The notes beneath the pieces were generated by a model. It was not told where the DNA came from, searched no databases, and was given only the letters and a program-made list of their open reading frames with translations. The position numbers and the translations under genes are program-made. Of a DNA stretch of 64,000 nt, positions 17,207-26,422 are shown in pieces; the stretch's first letter is position 1, and every line of letters begins with the position of its first letter. The stretch lies in contig DATY01000029.1 of assembly GCA_002504905.1 (NCBI GenBank), positions 1 to 64,000 on the forward strand, read 5' to 3'. The stretch comes from Euryarchaeota archaeon UBA605. GTDB lineage: Archaea; Thermoplasmatota; Poseidoniia; Poseidoniales; Thalassarchaeaceae.

Positions 17207-18928
17207 ATGGTTGATGCGGCAGATTGGGATTCTGAAATCATAAATATTGTCAGAAAATATGCTCTACAAAATGCTGTGGAATATGACGGAGCGGGACAAT
17301 CAGGATCGGTATTAGGAAGGATTCTTGGAGAAAGACCTGATCTAAGAAGTAAAGCAAGAGAACTTAAACAACTTGTTGACATTGAAGTTGATGATGCTAA
17401 TTTTATGGCTCAAGATAAGGGGATTGAAGAAGTCCGTGAACTATTAGAAAGCACCAATCCTGAAGCCCTAAATAGGCAAAAACAAGTAAAAAGAACTGGG
17501 TTGAAAGAACTACCCAATGCGAAAAAAGGAGAGGTAGTGCTAAGATTTGCTCCAAACCCAAATGGACCTCTAACATTGGGTCATGCTAGAGGAGTGACAA
17601 TTAATTCGGAATATTCGAAAATTTATGAAGGAAAAGTCGTTCTAAGGTTTGATGATACAGATTCTAAAGTTAAGCCACCACTAGAGGAAGCCTACAAATG
17701 GATTGAAGAAGATTACAAATGGCTAACTGGAAGAGATCCTGATATCATAATAAGAGCTTCTGAAAGAATGGAAATTTACTTGAAATATGCTAGGGAACTT
17801 TTGGATAATGGGTTTGGTTATGTCTGTAAATGTTCTGCTGAGAAATTTAAGAAATTAAGAGATGAATCAGAAGAATGCCCCTGTAGGAAAAATGATTCCA
17901 AAAAAAATCTATCAGATTGGAATGAAATGATCAAGGGGGAACTTGATGAAGGAATGGCGGTTGTAAGAGTAAAAACGGACATGAATCTGCCAAACCCTGC
18001 ACTTAGAGATTGGCCAGCATTAAGAATCCAACATACACCTCATACTATGGTTGGTGACAAATACAAAGTTTGGCCATTATTAGATTTTCAAAGCGCAATT
18101 GAAGATCATGAACAAGGAGTCACGCATATCATAAGAGGAAAGGATTTGATGGACTCAACCAGGAAGCAAAAACTGCTGTACAAACATTTTGGGTGGAAAT
18201 ACCCCGAAACCCTGTATTGGGGAAGAGTTAAAATTTATGAATATGGAAGTTTTTCTACTTCCGGTATGAGGAAAGAAATAGAGAATACAAATTATTCAGG
18301 TTGGGATGATCCTAGATTGCCGACTCTTAGAGCACTCCGGAGAAGAGGTTTTAATCCTGACGCGATGAAAGATTTTTGGTTAGATCTTGGTTTAACTCAA
18401 AAAGATATTTCAGTATCTCTACAAACTATAGAAGCATTTAATTCAAGTAAAATAGATTCAATGTGTGAAAGAAGAACTTTTGTAAGAAACCCTCACAAAA
18501 TACAATTGAATGATGAGAATCTCCCGGTTGAAAGAAAATTAGTCCTAAACAAACACCCATTGAATGAAATAAAAGGATATAGAGAATGGGATTTGGGGAA
18601 TCTTGAGATATTCATTGAAGAAAAAGATATTGACAATGAACAGATTCGTTTGAAAGATTTTGCTGATATTAAAATCAAGGATTCAAAAGGAATTATCCAA
18701 TCAATTGAACGTACAGATAAAAGGCAAATTGTACATTGGCTCCCAAAAACAATTGCAAAGAAAGCGGTTCTGACTATTCCAAAGGGTAATGAAATAATTG
18801 TCCAAGAAGGTATGATGGAAGATATTCAAATAATGGAAAATAATATAGTGCAATTAGAAAGAGTAGGATATGCAAGAATTGAATCTAGTAATGAAGAGGT
18901 AATCAAACTACTTTGGTTACACGGATAA
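17207..18928 (+). CDS. gltX: Glutamyl-tRNA synthetase (archaeal type)
   Basis: A 573-residue class I synthetase of the archaeal/eukaryotic GluRS group, charging tRNA-Glu (possibly also tRNA-Gln). The N-terminal archaeal helical region (IVRKYALQNAV) leads into the catalytic domain with APNPNGPLTLGHARG (the HIGH signature, about 121-135) and FRFDDT-like LRFDDTD. The KMSKS-equivalent loop is FSTSGMRKEI (about 360-369). A cysteine cluster CKC...CPC lies in the CP1 insertion (about 205-230) and may bind zinc. The C-terminal beta-barrel anticodon domain follows. The start was chosen by the ribosome binding site and by the fit to family N-termini. It is the last gene of the SGNH-rnhB-gltX run. Confidence 0.94.
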   Translation: MVDAADWDSEIINIVRKYALQNAVEYDGAGQSGSVLGRILGERPDLRSKARELKQLVDIEVDDANFMAQDKGIEEVRELLESTNPEALNRQKQVKRTGLKELPNAKKGEVVLRFAPNPNGPLTLGHARGVTINSEYSKIYEGKVVLRFDDTDSKVKPPLEEAYKWIEEDYKWLTGRDPDIIIRASERMEIYLKYARELLDNGFGYVCKCSAEKFKKLRDESEECPCRKNDSKKNLSDWNEMIKGELDEGMAVVRVKTDMNLPNPALRDWPALRIQHTPHTMVGDKYKVWPLLDFQSAIEDHEQGVTHIIRGKDLMDSTRKQKLLYKHFGWKYPETLYWGRVKIYEYGSFSTSGMRKEIENTNYSGWDDPRLPTLRALRRRGFNPDAMKDFWLDLGLTQKDISVSLQTIEAFNSSKIDSMCERRTFVRNPHKIQLNDENLPVERKLVLNKHPLNEIKGYREWDLGNLEIFIEEKDIDNEQIRLKDFADIKIKDSKGIIQSIERTDKRQIVHWLPKTIAKKAVLTIPKGNEIIVQEGMMEDIQIMENNIVQLERVGYARIESSNEEVIKLLWLHG

Positions 18929-19008
18929 GTTACTAATAAGGTCAAAGTGATGTAATTTGTATCTATTATGCGTCGCATTGAAGTCTAATAAGTCAACCAC
19001 GGTAGTTC

Positions 19009-21024
19009 ATGAACGGGCACTTGACCTCTAGGGCCTTGACCATAGTAGGACTATTGTTGGTTTCTTTTTTCTCCACATCTGTCTATTCTCAAGATGCTGG
19101 AAGTGAAAATACCTCATGCTGTAGCGATACCAGTTTTGATCTATTTTTATTAGATGAATCTTCGAATGGAAAACTTTCACCATTTGAAAATGAGCTTTCG
19201 GATGAGGAAGAAGCAACAGTTACTGCATGGCAGCAAGGGGAAGTCGAAGTAGGAACATGGGAAACCATTTGGGGTTCTGAAGGAGACTACCCTGCCGAAA
19301 CATGGACTTTCATTATACCTTACCTAGTTGAAGGTGCTGCAGGAGTTACAATTAATGCAACATTAGACATCAGAATTGGAGGTTCATTTTATTCAGGTAA
19401 CTCTGGACTAAATGGAGTAGAACCTTTTCTAAACGCTGAGGGGAATCTAGAAATTACAATACAAGTTTCTTCTGGTTCTGTTAATGATGGAGATAAATTA
19501 GAAGTTTCACTTTATGTAAATAGTCTACTTTTCTCGAACCCAACTTCAGAAGCCGGATTAACATTCAAATGGGGTTCCGAAGATTCTGTAGGTAAAGTTA
19601 CAGGAAAAATGCCTTTAGTAGATATAAGAATTAAAGAGGCTAGTGTGACATCTGGGCTTGTTTACTTCCCAATAGTTCTAAATTCTGGATTTGGTGGAGA
19701 AATGTGGTCTCTATCAAGCGGGAGTTTCAACCTGCAAGGCTCTCCACTTACTCTGAGTCCAATTGCAACCCCTCTAGAATCAGGAGTTGAAGTCACATTT
19801 GTTTGGGAAATGCCAGAAGGAACAGATAGTGGAATTTACTCAACTGATTTTATTCTTTCACCTCAATCAGGTTTAGAAATTTCTGCATCGAAAAATCATG
19901 ATATTAATGTAGATGATAACAATGGAGGCGGAGGTAGTTATTACCCATCTTCCGAACCACTTAGAGATAGTGGCTCAGAAATCAGTGTTGAAATTGACAT
20001 CAAATTTGAAGGAGATTTGATTGAAAAGAATATTGAAATTACTTTCGATAGTGCTATGTCTCAATGGATGAGATGGGGGATGGACAATATTGGCAATTCA
20101 AGCCTTGATTCAAATAGCTGGTGGAAAAATTTAAATTCTTATTCAGATTCTGTAGCAACATCTCATAGAAATAATGGGAAAGTTGATGATGATGAATTAA
20201 TAGCCCTAAGATCTCATATCACAGGTTCTACTTCTGATATGAGATCATTCATGCAAAATGGATTATCTCTAGATATAGAATCAATTATTGGCATAAATCC
20301 TGTCGATTTGGGTCCAACTGAATATCAAATAGATATGGGGGGAACTAGATCTTTTGCAGCTGAAGAAATTACTATTACAATCGAAACATCCTACGAAGTA
20401 ATAGATAATGAGAGGCAATTATTGATTGAGAACTTTATTCGCAACCCTTCGAATAATTACTGGGAAGAAGTGAATATTGATTTAGAAATTAAAACATCAA
20501 TGCTAGCAGGACTAGGTCCTGTTTCAGCAGAAAATATTGATTTTGAGCATCGAAGATGGATTTTCTTAGAATCAATAAATATTAATCAAGGAAGTATAGA
20601 AAATGATGAAAATTTTAGAATAGAGTTTCTTCCATCTGGAAATATGGCATTTAGTCCACTAATTTCTGCAATGTTGTGTGTATTCGCATTGTGTATTGCA
20701 ATCGGAATGGGACTATTCTTAACCAGAAATAGAACTAGTTCTCCTGCTCTGATTTCTGTTTCATCTTTGGGAGGATTGTCTTTGGTAATTTATGTACTAG
20801 GAATGCCTATGCAAATAGTTCTGGCAATTGTTGCCTCAAGTATTTTATTGGTATTCCCAATTTCACTGGTATCTCCGAAATCAAATAGAGAAAGGAATAG
20901 AAGGAGCAAAGCACCTAAAATTGAGTGCCCAGCTTGTGGCACAAGTAACCCAGTTGAATCGAATGTTAGGCCGCTAAGAATACAATGTATAGGATGCGAT
21001 GTAATGCTTAGAATTGAGGAATAA
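19009..21024 (+). CDS. Exported membrane protein with C-terminal zinc ribbon, unknown function
   Basis: A 671-residue protein of no family I recognise. A signal peptide spans about 1-27 (ends near VYSQDA). A beta-rich ectodomain follows to about 555, with a Gly-rich linker near 303-312. Then come two or three transmembrane helices (about 560-625) and a short basic cytoplasmic end carrying a zinc-ribbon-like pair, CPACG and CIGCD (about 641-663). A zinc ribbon behind membrane helices suggests a regulatory or scaffolding contact inside the cell. It stands alone on the plus strand and ends one base before the convergent stop of the next gene. Confidence 0.7.
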   Translation: MNGHLTSRALTIVGLLLVSFFSTSVYSQDAGSENTSCCSDTSFDLFLLDESSNGKLSPFENELSDEEEATVTAWQQGEVEVGTWETIWGSEGDYPAETWTFIIPYLVEGAAGVTINATLDIRIGGSFYSGNSGLNGVEPFLNAEGNLEITIQVSSGSVNDGDKLEVSLYVNSLLFSNPTSEAGLTFKWGSEDSVGKVTGKMPLVDIRIKEASVTSGLVYFPIVLNSGFGGEMWSLSSGSFNLQGSPLTLSPIATPLESGVEVTFVWEMPEGTDSGIYSTDFILSPQSGLEISASKNHDINVDDNNGGGGSYYPSSEPLRDSGSEISVEIDIKFEGDLIEKNIEITFDSAMSQWMRWGMDNIGNSSLDSNSWWKNLNSYSDSVATSHRNNGKVDDDELIALRSHITGSTSDMRSFMQNGLSLDIESIIGINPVDLGPTEYQIDMGGTRSFAAEEITITIETSYEVIDNERQLLIENFIRNPSNNYWEEVNIDLEIKTSMLAGLGPVSAENIDFEHRRWIFLESININQGSIENDENFRIEFLPSGNMAFSPLISAMLCVFALCIAIGMGLFLTRNRTSSPALISVSSLGGLSLVIYVLGMPMQIVLAIVASSILLVFPISLVSPKSNRERNRRSKAPKIECPACGTSNPVESNVRPLRIQCIGCDVMLRIEE

Positions 21025-21879
21025 TTATATTCTTCCATCTCTGATTAATTTATCAATTACATTACTAGATGCAATTTTCGAACTGTTTTCATCCCAATAT
21101 AATCTTGCAGAGGAAATTTGTCCTGCAAGATCAGTAGACCAACCGGGTGCTAAAACACAATGCCAAACTATCTCTTCTAATCTAGATGTTGAGGGTTTTG
21201 ATCTAATCAAAGAACCTCTAACCAAATTGGATAATACTCGAGCTCTACCTTCCAAATCAAGGCTAAACCATCTAGAAGAAATTGCATTCAATAGATTTTC
21301 ATCAATCCATTCATATTCAGAAATATTTGGTTCAGGGACTTCTGGTAAAGGAACTACTTTGATGGAACCCTCCTGTAAAAGAATATCTCTGAGGGCAGAA
21401 TAAAGAGGATCATAAGTATTATCCATTGCAGAATTAATCCAGTTTCCTGAAATTAGCCATGGGCGTAATCTACGAGTTCTAAGACCATTTGGTGAAATTA
21501 ATTGGGAAAGGGCATGGGCTTGAGAAACTGAAGTCAAAGGCCCTTTCCTAGGTTCTCCCTTGTGACTAATTAATCCATCGACAATTAATGTAGAAATTGT
21601 CAATCTAAATGGATTGGTCTCAATTGACGTGATTTCGGAATCATCGTCAATGATTTTTATCCAAGGTAAATTTCCAGGACCCTCTATAGAAAATTTTCTA
21701 CGATAAGTAATTCCGTTATCAACTAGAGAAGATTCTATAGCAGCCATAGAAAAAGAGGAGGATAATGTGGGTAAGCAGAGTAATAACAATGGTTCGTTAA
21801 GTCTTTCAATTTCTTTCGAAGCGGATATTAAAATCTCAGAAACAATAGAAAACTGAGTCTCGTTGACTAGTAGCCTCAT
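21025..21879 (-). CDS. Possible degenerate DHH/RecJ-like protein beside S15
   Basis: A 284-residue cytosolic-looking protein. Residues about 30-65 (a hydrophobic strand, a Ser-rich turn and helix, then VDNGITYRRKF) resemble the first motif of archaeal RecJ/DHH phosphoesterases, but the aspartates expected there are missing. The middle (LISGNWINSAMD, about 145-156) and the late segment RARVLSNLVRG do not restore a DHH signature. Many archaea carry a RecJ-like gene directly after rpsO, and this gene is in that position, 42 nt after S15. I therefore suspect an inactive Cdc45/RecJ-like replication factor, but motif support is weak and it could be an unrelated lineage-specific protein. Confidence 0.55.
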   Translation of the reverse strand: MRLLVNETQFSIVSEILISASKEIERLNEPLLLLCLPTLSSSFSMAAIESSLVDNGITYRRKFSIEGPGNLPWIKIIDDDSEITSIETNPFRLTISTLIVDGLISHKGEPRKGPLTSVSQAHALSQLISPNGLRTRRLRPWLISGNWINSAMDNTYDPLYSALRDILLQEGSIKVVPLPEVPEPNISEYEWIDENLLNAISSRWFSLDLEGRARVLSNLVRGSLIRSKPSTSRLEEIVWHCVLAPGWSTDLAGQISSARLYWDENSSKIASSNVIDKLIRDGRI

Positions 21880-21921
21880 ATTCCTTCGAAGAGGGGGGTA
21901 CTACAAATCTTATGCGCAAAA

Positions 21922-22377
21922 TCATTCAACCATTAATCGCAATTGATCACGCTTGTATGTCCATGTCGAAGAAATTCGTCCTGTTCTGACATAGTACTTG
22001 GCTAGACGGCGTAATCTTGATTCACAAAGTTCTAATTGACGACGATTGTGTAAATCTTTTTTATTACCAGATAAATGGTCAATTAAACTCAAAGCTTTAC
22101 GCATTAAATTCATCATATCTTCAGGATAAGTTGATTCTAAATCATTACGTGAAAGTGTCTTGGAGATCCTTTCCCCCATTACCAACCTTACATCAGGTAC
22201 TGCATGCATATCTCTCAATAGAGAACCAATTTTTGCTGAAGAATGACCCTCATTAGCGTATTTTATGATTAATTCTTCAACTGTACCTTTATCAGATTCA
22301 GACCATGAAGGAGCTTTATCATTATTTGGCTTTGAAGAGCCACTAGTTCCTTTTCCTTTGCTATGCATGCGTGCCAT
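21922..22377 (-). CDS. rpsO: 30S ribosomal protein S15 (archaeal/eukaryotic S13e type)
   Basis: A 151-residue small-subunit protein. The N-terminal MARMHSKGKGTSGS is the archaeal extension. The S15 core follows: LIIKYANEGHSSAKIG, then DLHNRRQLELCESRLRRLAKYY (about 106-127), where the His and Arg residues that contact 16S rRNA are conserved. The usual C-terminal W-x-Y is present. The ATG at 22377 is the only good start. It lies 74 nt downstream of arcS on the same strand, and the DHH-like gene follows. Confidence 0.95.
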   Translation of the reverse strand: MARMHSKGKGTSGSSKPNNDKAPSWSESDKGTVEELIIKYANEGHSSAKIGSLLRDMHAVPDVRLVMGERISKTLSRNDLESTYPEDMMNLMRKALSLIDHLSGNKKDLHNRRQLELCESRLRRLAKYYVRTGRISSTWTYKRDQLRLMVE

Positions 22378-22451
22378 ATGAAGACCTCTGGTAGCCGGCC
22401 GACTTGCTGCCCCTCTTTAATCGCTACGCAAACTCAAACAACCAATTTTGG

Positions 22452-24236
22452 TTATAATCTGTGTTGGGCACGGGCCAGTCTACTAGGCCCATTTGGCCAT
22501 TCCCAACTAGCAGCTTCTGCTCTAGCAGAACCAATTAGTTCGTTACTTTGGTATACTAATACCTCATCACCTATTCTTATACTACCTTCATAGTCAACCA
22601 CATTCGAGGCGAATAAATCACCTTTCCAATCTATTTCTGGCGCTATATGGGCAATTGGGAACTGTTTACTATCTGCTAAAAGTGGTAAACAGGCTTTTGT
22701 AAATGAAAAACGACCTAAACGAGGATTCCATAATGCTAGTTGCTTACCTTCTTTACGAATAGTGAAAATGGGGGGTCGACCCTGAATTCCTGTACCATTT
22801 AACCAATCATCAGTGCCATGTTGAAATTTTGATAAAGATCGTAATTTACCAAGTCTATGTTTACTTTCCTTAGGATCCTCCAAACCAAAATCACTAATTG
22901 ATTTTTCAACCATTTGTTTTAGAAATTCTAATGCTTCATTAGATCCTGCTGTCTGACCCTTTCGAGTATCTATTATTTCTACAGAATCATGTTCTAAATT
23001 TATTCCGCTATGATTTAAGACTCTTGTGAAATTATTCCTAGAAATATATTTATATGTCATTTCACGTATTGTTTTCAGTTCATCAACATCCCAATCGCCA
23101 GTTACTGGAATATCATAGTTGGCTGCGGGCCAGATATCTTCTAGTTCTCTTGGAACTAAACCAAGTGGCGCTGTAACCATAACCTCATGAATTGTATTTG
23201 ATGTAATTGATCTACTAAATCTCTTGTGAGATGCAGAAAGTCGATAAGGTTTGGTAGCAGAACAAGGAAGTAATACCATCACTCTAGATTGATGGCTCGG
23301 AGGCTGATGAATTTCAGATACTCTTCTACGCCAATCTTGAATTAATGGATCATTACGACTTGAGAAACTATGACATCTAAGTTCATGATACTGTCCTTTT
23401 ACTCTAGCAAGGCCTGATTTCCCACCATCTAATGAAGACATTCTTGAATCATGAATTCTCAATCTTTCCACTGATCTGGGGCTAGAAATAGATTGCTTCT
23501 CGACTAATTCACGTAAGTTCCCTTCTCTAATCGCCACTCTAGTCGCAGCAAGCGAATTTTTCCAGGATTGGATCTGATATTTCATTGACGCGTCTTCGTC
23601 AATTGATTCTTCAACCTCTCTAGGTCCATTTTCAGATAAAATTACTCCAAGTGAACTAGCATGTCTGGATCTTGCTAAATCAAAAATATCTACTCCCATC
23701 CATGTCAATATCGCACAGTTATCAGGACCTCCTATTCCTGGTGTCCAGATTAATGACGAAGGAAAACGTGTCCTAATAGTATACAATGCCTCAGAGAGTA
23801 GACCTTTTTGGTTAGCTAGTTGAGGAGCATCTGTTAAAATAATTATAGATGGAACTAGATCATCATCATTTAGTCTCAAATCATGATGTAAAGATTGCCA
23901 GGAAATAGGCAACACTTCTTTTCCAAAACCAAACTCTCCAGAATTTGATTCTATCAAACTAGGCGGTAAAACCAGTCCCTCACTGGCATGCCAAATATCT
24001 AACTTATCGAAAGGTAGAGTAAGATTTGTTCTAGTCTTAACAGAGATTTTAGCAGGTAATTTACTAGAATCTCTGGAATACTCAAATGGAGCTATTGAAA
24101 ATGGCAGTTCTTCATCTTGTTCCCCTAAAATAATTGCTGGAGTCCAAGAACTGGGAGAATTACGGTCACCTAGGCTGAATAAACGTCCAAAACGCTGTCT
24201 AGCGACTACGCTTCGAGCCAACGGCCTCTCTTCCAT
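22452..24236 (-). CDS. arcS: Archaeosine synthase ArcS (TgtA2), with PUA domain
   Basis: A 594-residue enzyme that converts preQ0 at position 15 of tRNA to archaeosine or its lysine adduct, acting after the TGT enzyme. The N-terminal half is a degenerate TGT-like barrel. The signature PCSATKPYRLSASHKRF lies at about 318-334, typical of ArcS and absent from true TGT. The C-terminal PUA domain (about 510-590) contains GSIRIGDEVLVY and SARAEAAS. The ATG at 24236 begins MEERPLARSVV, which fits family N-termini and avoids overlap with the divergent gene at 24299; an upstream in-frame ATG at 24317 would overlap it. No TGT gene is visible here. Confidence 0.87.
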   Translation of the reverse strand: MEERPLARSVVARQRFGRLFSLGDRNSPSSWTPAIILGEQDEELPFSIAPFEYSRDSSKLPAKISVKTRTNLTLPFDKLDIWHASEGLVLPPSLIESNSGEFGFGKEVLPISWQSLHHDLRLNDDDLVPSIIILTDAPQLANQKGLLSEALYTIRTRFPSSLIWTPGIGGPDNCAILTWMGVDIFDLARSRHASSLGVILSENGPREVEESIDEDASMKYQIQSWKNSLAATRVAIREGNLRELVEKQSISSPRSVERLRIHDSRMSSLDGGKSGLARVKGQYHELRCHSFSSRNDPLIQDWRRRVSEIHQPPSHQSRVMVLLPCSATKPYRLSASHKRFSRSITSNTIHEVMVTAPLGLVPRELEDIWPAANYDIPVTGDWDVDELKTIREMTYKYISRNNFTRVLNHSGINLEHDSVEIIDTRKGQTAGSNEALEFLKQMVEKSISDFGLEDPKESKHRLGKLRSLSKFQHGTDDWLNGTGIQGRPPIFTIRKEGKQLALWNPRLGRFSFTKACLPLLADSKQFPIAHIAPEIDWKGDLFASNVVDYEGSIRIGDEVLVYQSNELIGSARAEAASWEWPNGPSRLARAQHRL

Positions 24237-24298
24237 ACATACTGCGAACGAAGCATTTCGCTTGAAGGATTCTAAGAGGAGGCCGTGTCCGAGGAGGT

Positions 24299-26422
24299 GT
24301 GAGACGAGCCGCTGCATTGCTGATTACAGTATTATTTATCTGTTCAAGTCTGATGAATGTTAGTGGACAAAATGAAGAAGAAGTCTTACTTTTTGAAGAA
24401 GAAAATATTGTAAATGGACCTTTCTGGATTAGTGCTTCTTGCCTTAAAATTAGTTGTCCGGGATTGAGTTTAGAAATCGACGATAATGGAGACGAATACT
24501 ATTCCGAGGATAATCATAAATTAGAATGGGGAGGGATACTGGGGGAAGGGGCTTTAGTTAGTTTATTTTCAAGTTCTGAGATTAATATTGATGATGTTAA
24601 AATTGAGATAATCATGGCAAACAATTATTCTGAAATTGAAGGTTCAGATTTAATTGATTCAATTCCATCGCCTGGAAATCAAGAAAATTATTTTACTATA
24701 ATCACTGAAGATTATTGTTTCTTAGGTAATTGTCATTTATTTACAGAGGTAAATCATAGAGAGATCGAATTTATAGGCATTCTAGAGAATCATTCTGACA
24801 AAGATTCGATTAAAATTTTTGGAGAACCAGGTGATGTGATAATAATCTCTGAAATTAAAGGAAATGATGATTTAAGGATTGAAGTATGGCATCGTAATAC
24901 TAGTACCAAAGAATTAGTCGCCAATGATTTAATTCAATCTGAAAATCTATTTGAATATCCAGAAGAAAGTGAATTATGGATTAGAATTGTTTCTTCATCT
25001 ACCGAAGGGATACATCCGTATAATTTTGAGTTGTACAGAAACAATCAGAGTAAAGAATCAGGAGACGGACTAGAACTTCAAATACCTTGGAATCATGGTG
25101 AACCATTATCTCATGAAGAATCATGGCAATATGAATCATATATATCTAAATCTGATGAAAATGGTGACTCTATCCAATTTAAGATGGGAGCAGATATGAA
25201 GATGTCAATATTCTGTTCAGCCAGTAGTGAAGAAGTAAATTTTGAATTCTATCTAATAAATTATTTTGGAGATAAGGAAAAAATCTCCTTTGAAGATGGT
25301 TTATGTCCAGATATAGTAGAATCAAATGGAGACACATATTCTTTGGAAATTTGGATAAAATCCAGTGAAACAATTAGGTGGAATGTTTCATTCTTCCCTT
25401 TAAGACCTTTAGATGGGACAAAATTTTCAGATGCTCCGGAATCGAAATGGATTGATGTTCCAGATGAAAGATGGGATGAAGTAAATTTAGACTCAGAAAT
25501 ATCTGGCAGCCTCCACAGTGGCGATAATATAGATATATTTTTGATAAGAATTTTCGATAATAATGGTTCCATAATTTTCTTAGATGAAATAATTAAATCC
25601 GAAGTAAATTATACTATTCAAGAGATTAACCAAGATTCAGGGACACTAGTAAATACTTCCAACGGACAAGTGATAGTTTTACCTTATGGGAACCACTCAC
25701 TTAGAATTGAAAGAAGAGCAGCTATAGAAGTAGAAATTGAATATACTTTCAAATTAGAGTATCTTGGAGAATATGAAATACCACAAATTGAGGATTATGA
25801 AGATCTCTCGTGGATGTTCAATAATTTTTATATTTTGATTGGATTTTTAATGTTAAGTCCTCTAATGATAGTTTTATTCTGGAATAGAGGTATTATTTTA
25901 CAACGTGGAGATTTTTCTATAGAAATGCAAATGCATGAAAGGAAAAAATTAATGAGAATAAGAGAAAGAATTTCAAAACAAATGAATGAAAATGATAGGA
26001 AGGAAGGGATAATTGATTCCGCTTTGATGCAACTAGGTGAAAGTCCTTGGAGCTCAATTAATGAAATATGGGGGCGACCAGAACTAAGTCATATGACTGA
26101 AGAAATTGAAATTTGTGCTTGGAGGATATCTGATATCAATAAAAATATCCTTTTAGGTTTGAAAACATCTGAATGGGAATGGGGAATGGCTTCAATCAAA
26201 CTTAATTATCCTGAAGGCAGTAAATTGACAATTATTGATGTTTCTCCAAATTATATTTCAAAAGAAGACGAGATTTTCTTGGATAAATTACCTAAAAAAT
26301 CACAAGTTTTCCTAAGAATTTCACTTGATGGAAAATCTGCAAATCTTGCTCTAGAATTATCAGGATTAGTCGATGGGAAGCCAATGGCTGCAACGCCAAA
26401 CAAAATTATCGAATGGAATTAA
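24299..26422 (+). CDS. Exported single-span membrane protein with large cytoplasmic domain, unknown
   Basis: A 707-residue protein I cannot place in a family. It begins with GTG (24299), almost touching a GGAGGTG stretch, and encodes a signal peptide MRRAAALLITVLFICSSLM. An acidic, beta-rich ectodomain (about 25-500) has a few Cys pairs (SCLKISC, CFLGNC). A transmembrane helix lies at about 513-533. A cytoplasmic domain of about 170 residues then starts with a charged helix (KKLMRIRERISKQM). The neighbour arcS is divergent, with only about 60 nt between the chosen starts. Its stop overlaps the dnaJ stop by 4 nt on the other strand. Confidence 0.7.
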   Translation: MRRAAALLITVLFICSSLMNVSGQNEEEVLLFEEENIVNGPFWISASCLKISCPGLSLEIDDNGDEYYSEDNHKLEWGGILGEGALVSLFSSSEINIDDVKIEIIMANNYSEIEGSDLIDSIPSPGNQENYFTIITEDYCFLGNCHLFTEVNHREIEFIGILENHSDKDSIKIFGEPGDVIIISEIKGNDDLRIEVWHRNTSTKELVANDLIQSENLFEYPEESELWIRIVSSSTEGIHPYNFELYRNNQSKESGDGLELQIPWNHGEPLSHEESWQYESYISKSDENGDSIQFKMGADMKMSIFCSASSEEVNFEFYLINYFGDKEKISFEDGLCPDIVESNGDTYSLEIWIKSSETIRWNVSFFPLRPLDGTKFSDAPESKWIDVPDERWDEVNLDSEISGSLHSGDNIDIFLIRIFDNNGSIIFLDEIIKSEVNYTIQEINQDSGTLVNTSNGQVIVLPYGNHSLRIERRAAIEVEIEYTFKLEYLGEYEIPQIEDYEDLSWMFNNFYILIGFLMLSPLMIVLFWNRGIILQRGDFSIEMQMHERKKLMRIRERISKQMNENDRKEGIIDSALMQLGESPWSSINEIWGRPELSHMTEEIEICAWRISDINKNILLGLKTSEWEWGMASIKLNYPEGSKLTIIDVSPNYISKEDEIFLDKLPKKSQVFLRISLDGKSANLALELSGLVDGKPMAATPNKIIEWN

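Noticed and set aside
22440..22470. Short accaa-tt-ttggt inverted repeat downstream of arcS
   Set aside because: A 5-bp arm with a 2-nt loop cannot form a stable hairpin and is expected by chance.
24237..24317. Longer arcS N-terminus from the ATG at 24317
   Set aside because: It would overlap the divergent gene's start, and family N-termini fit the ATG at 24236.
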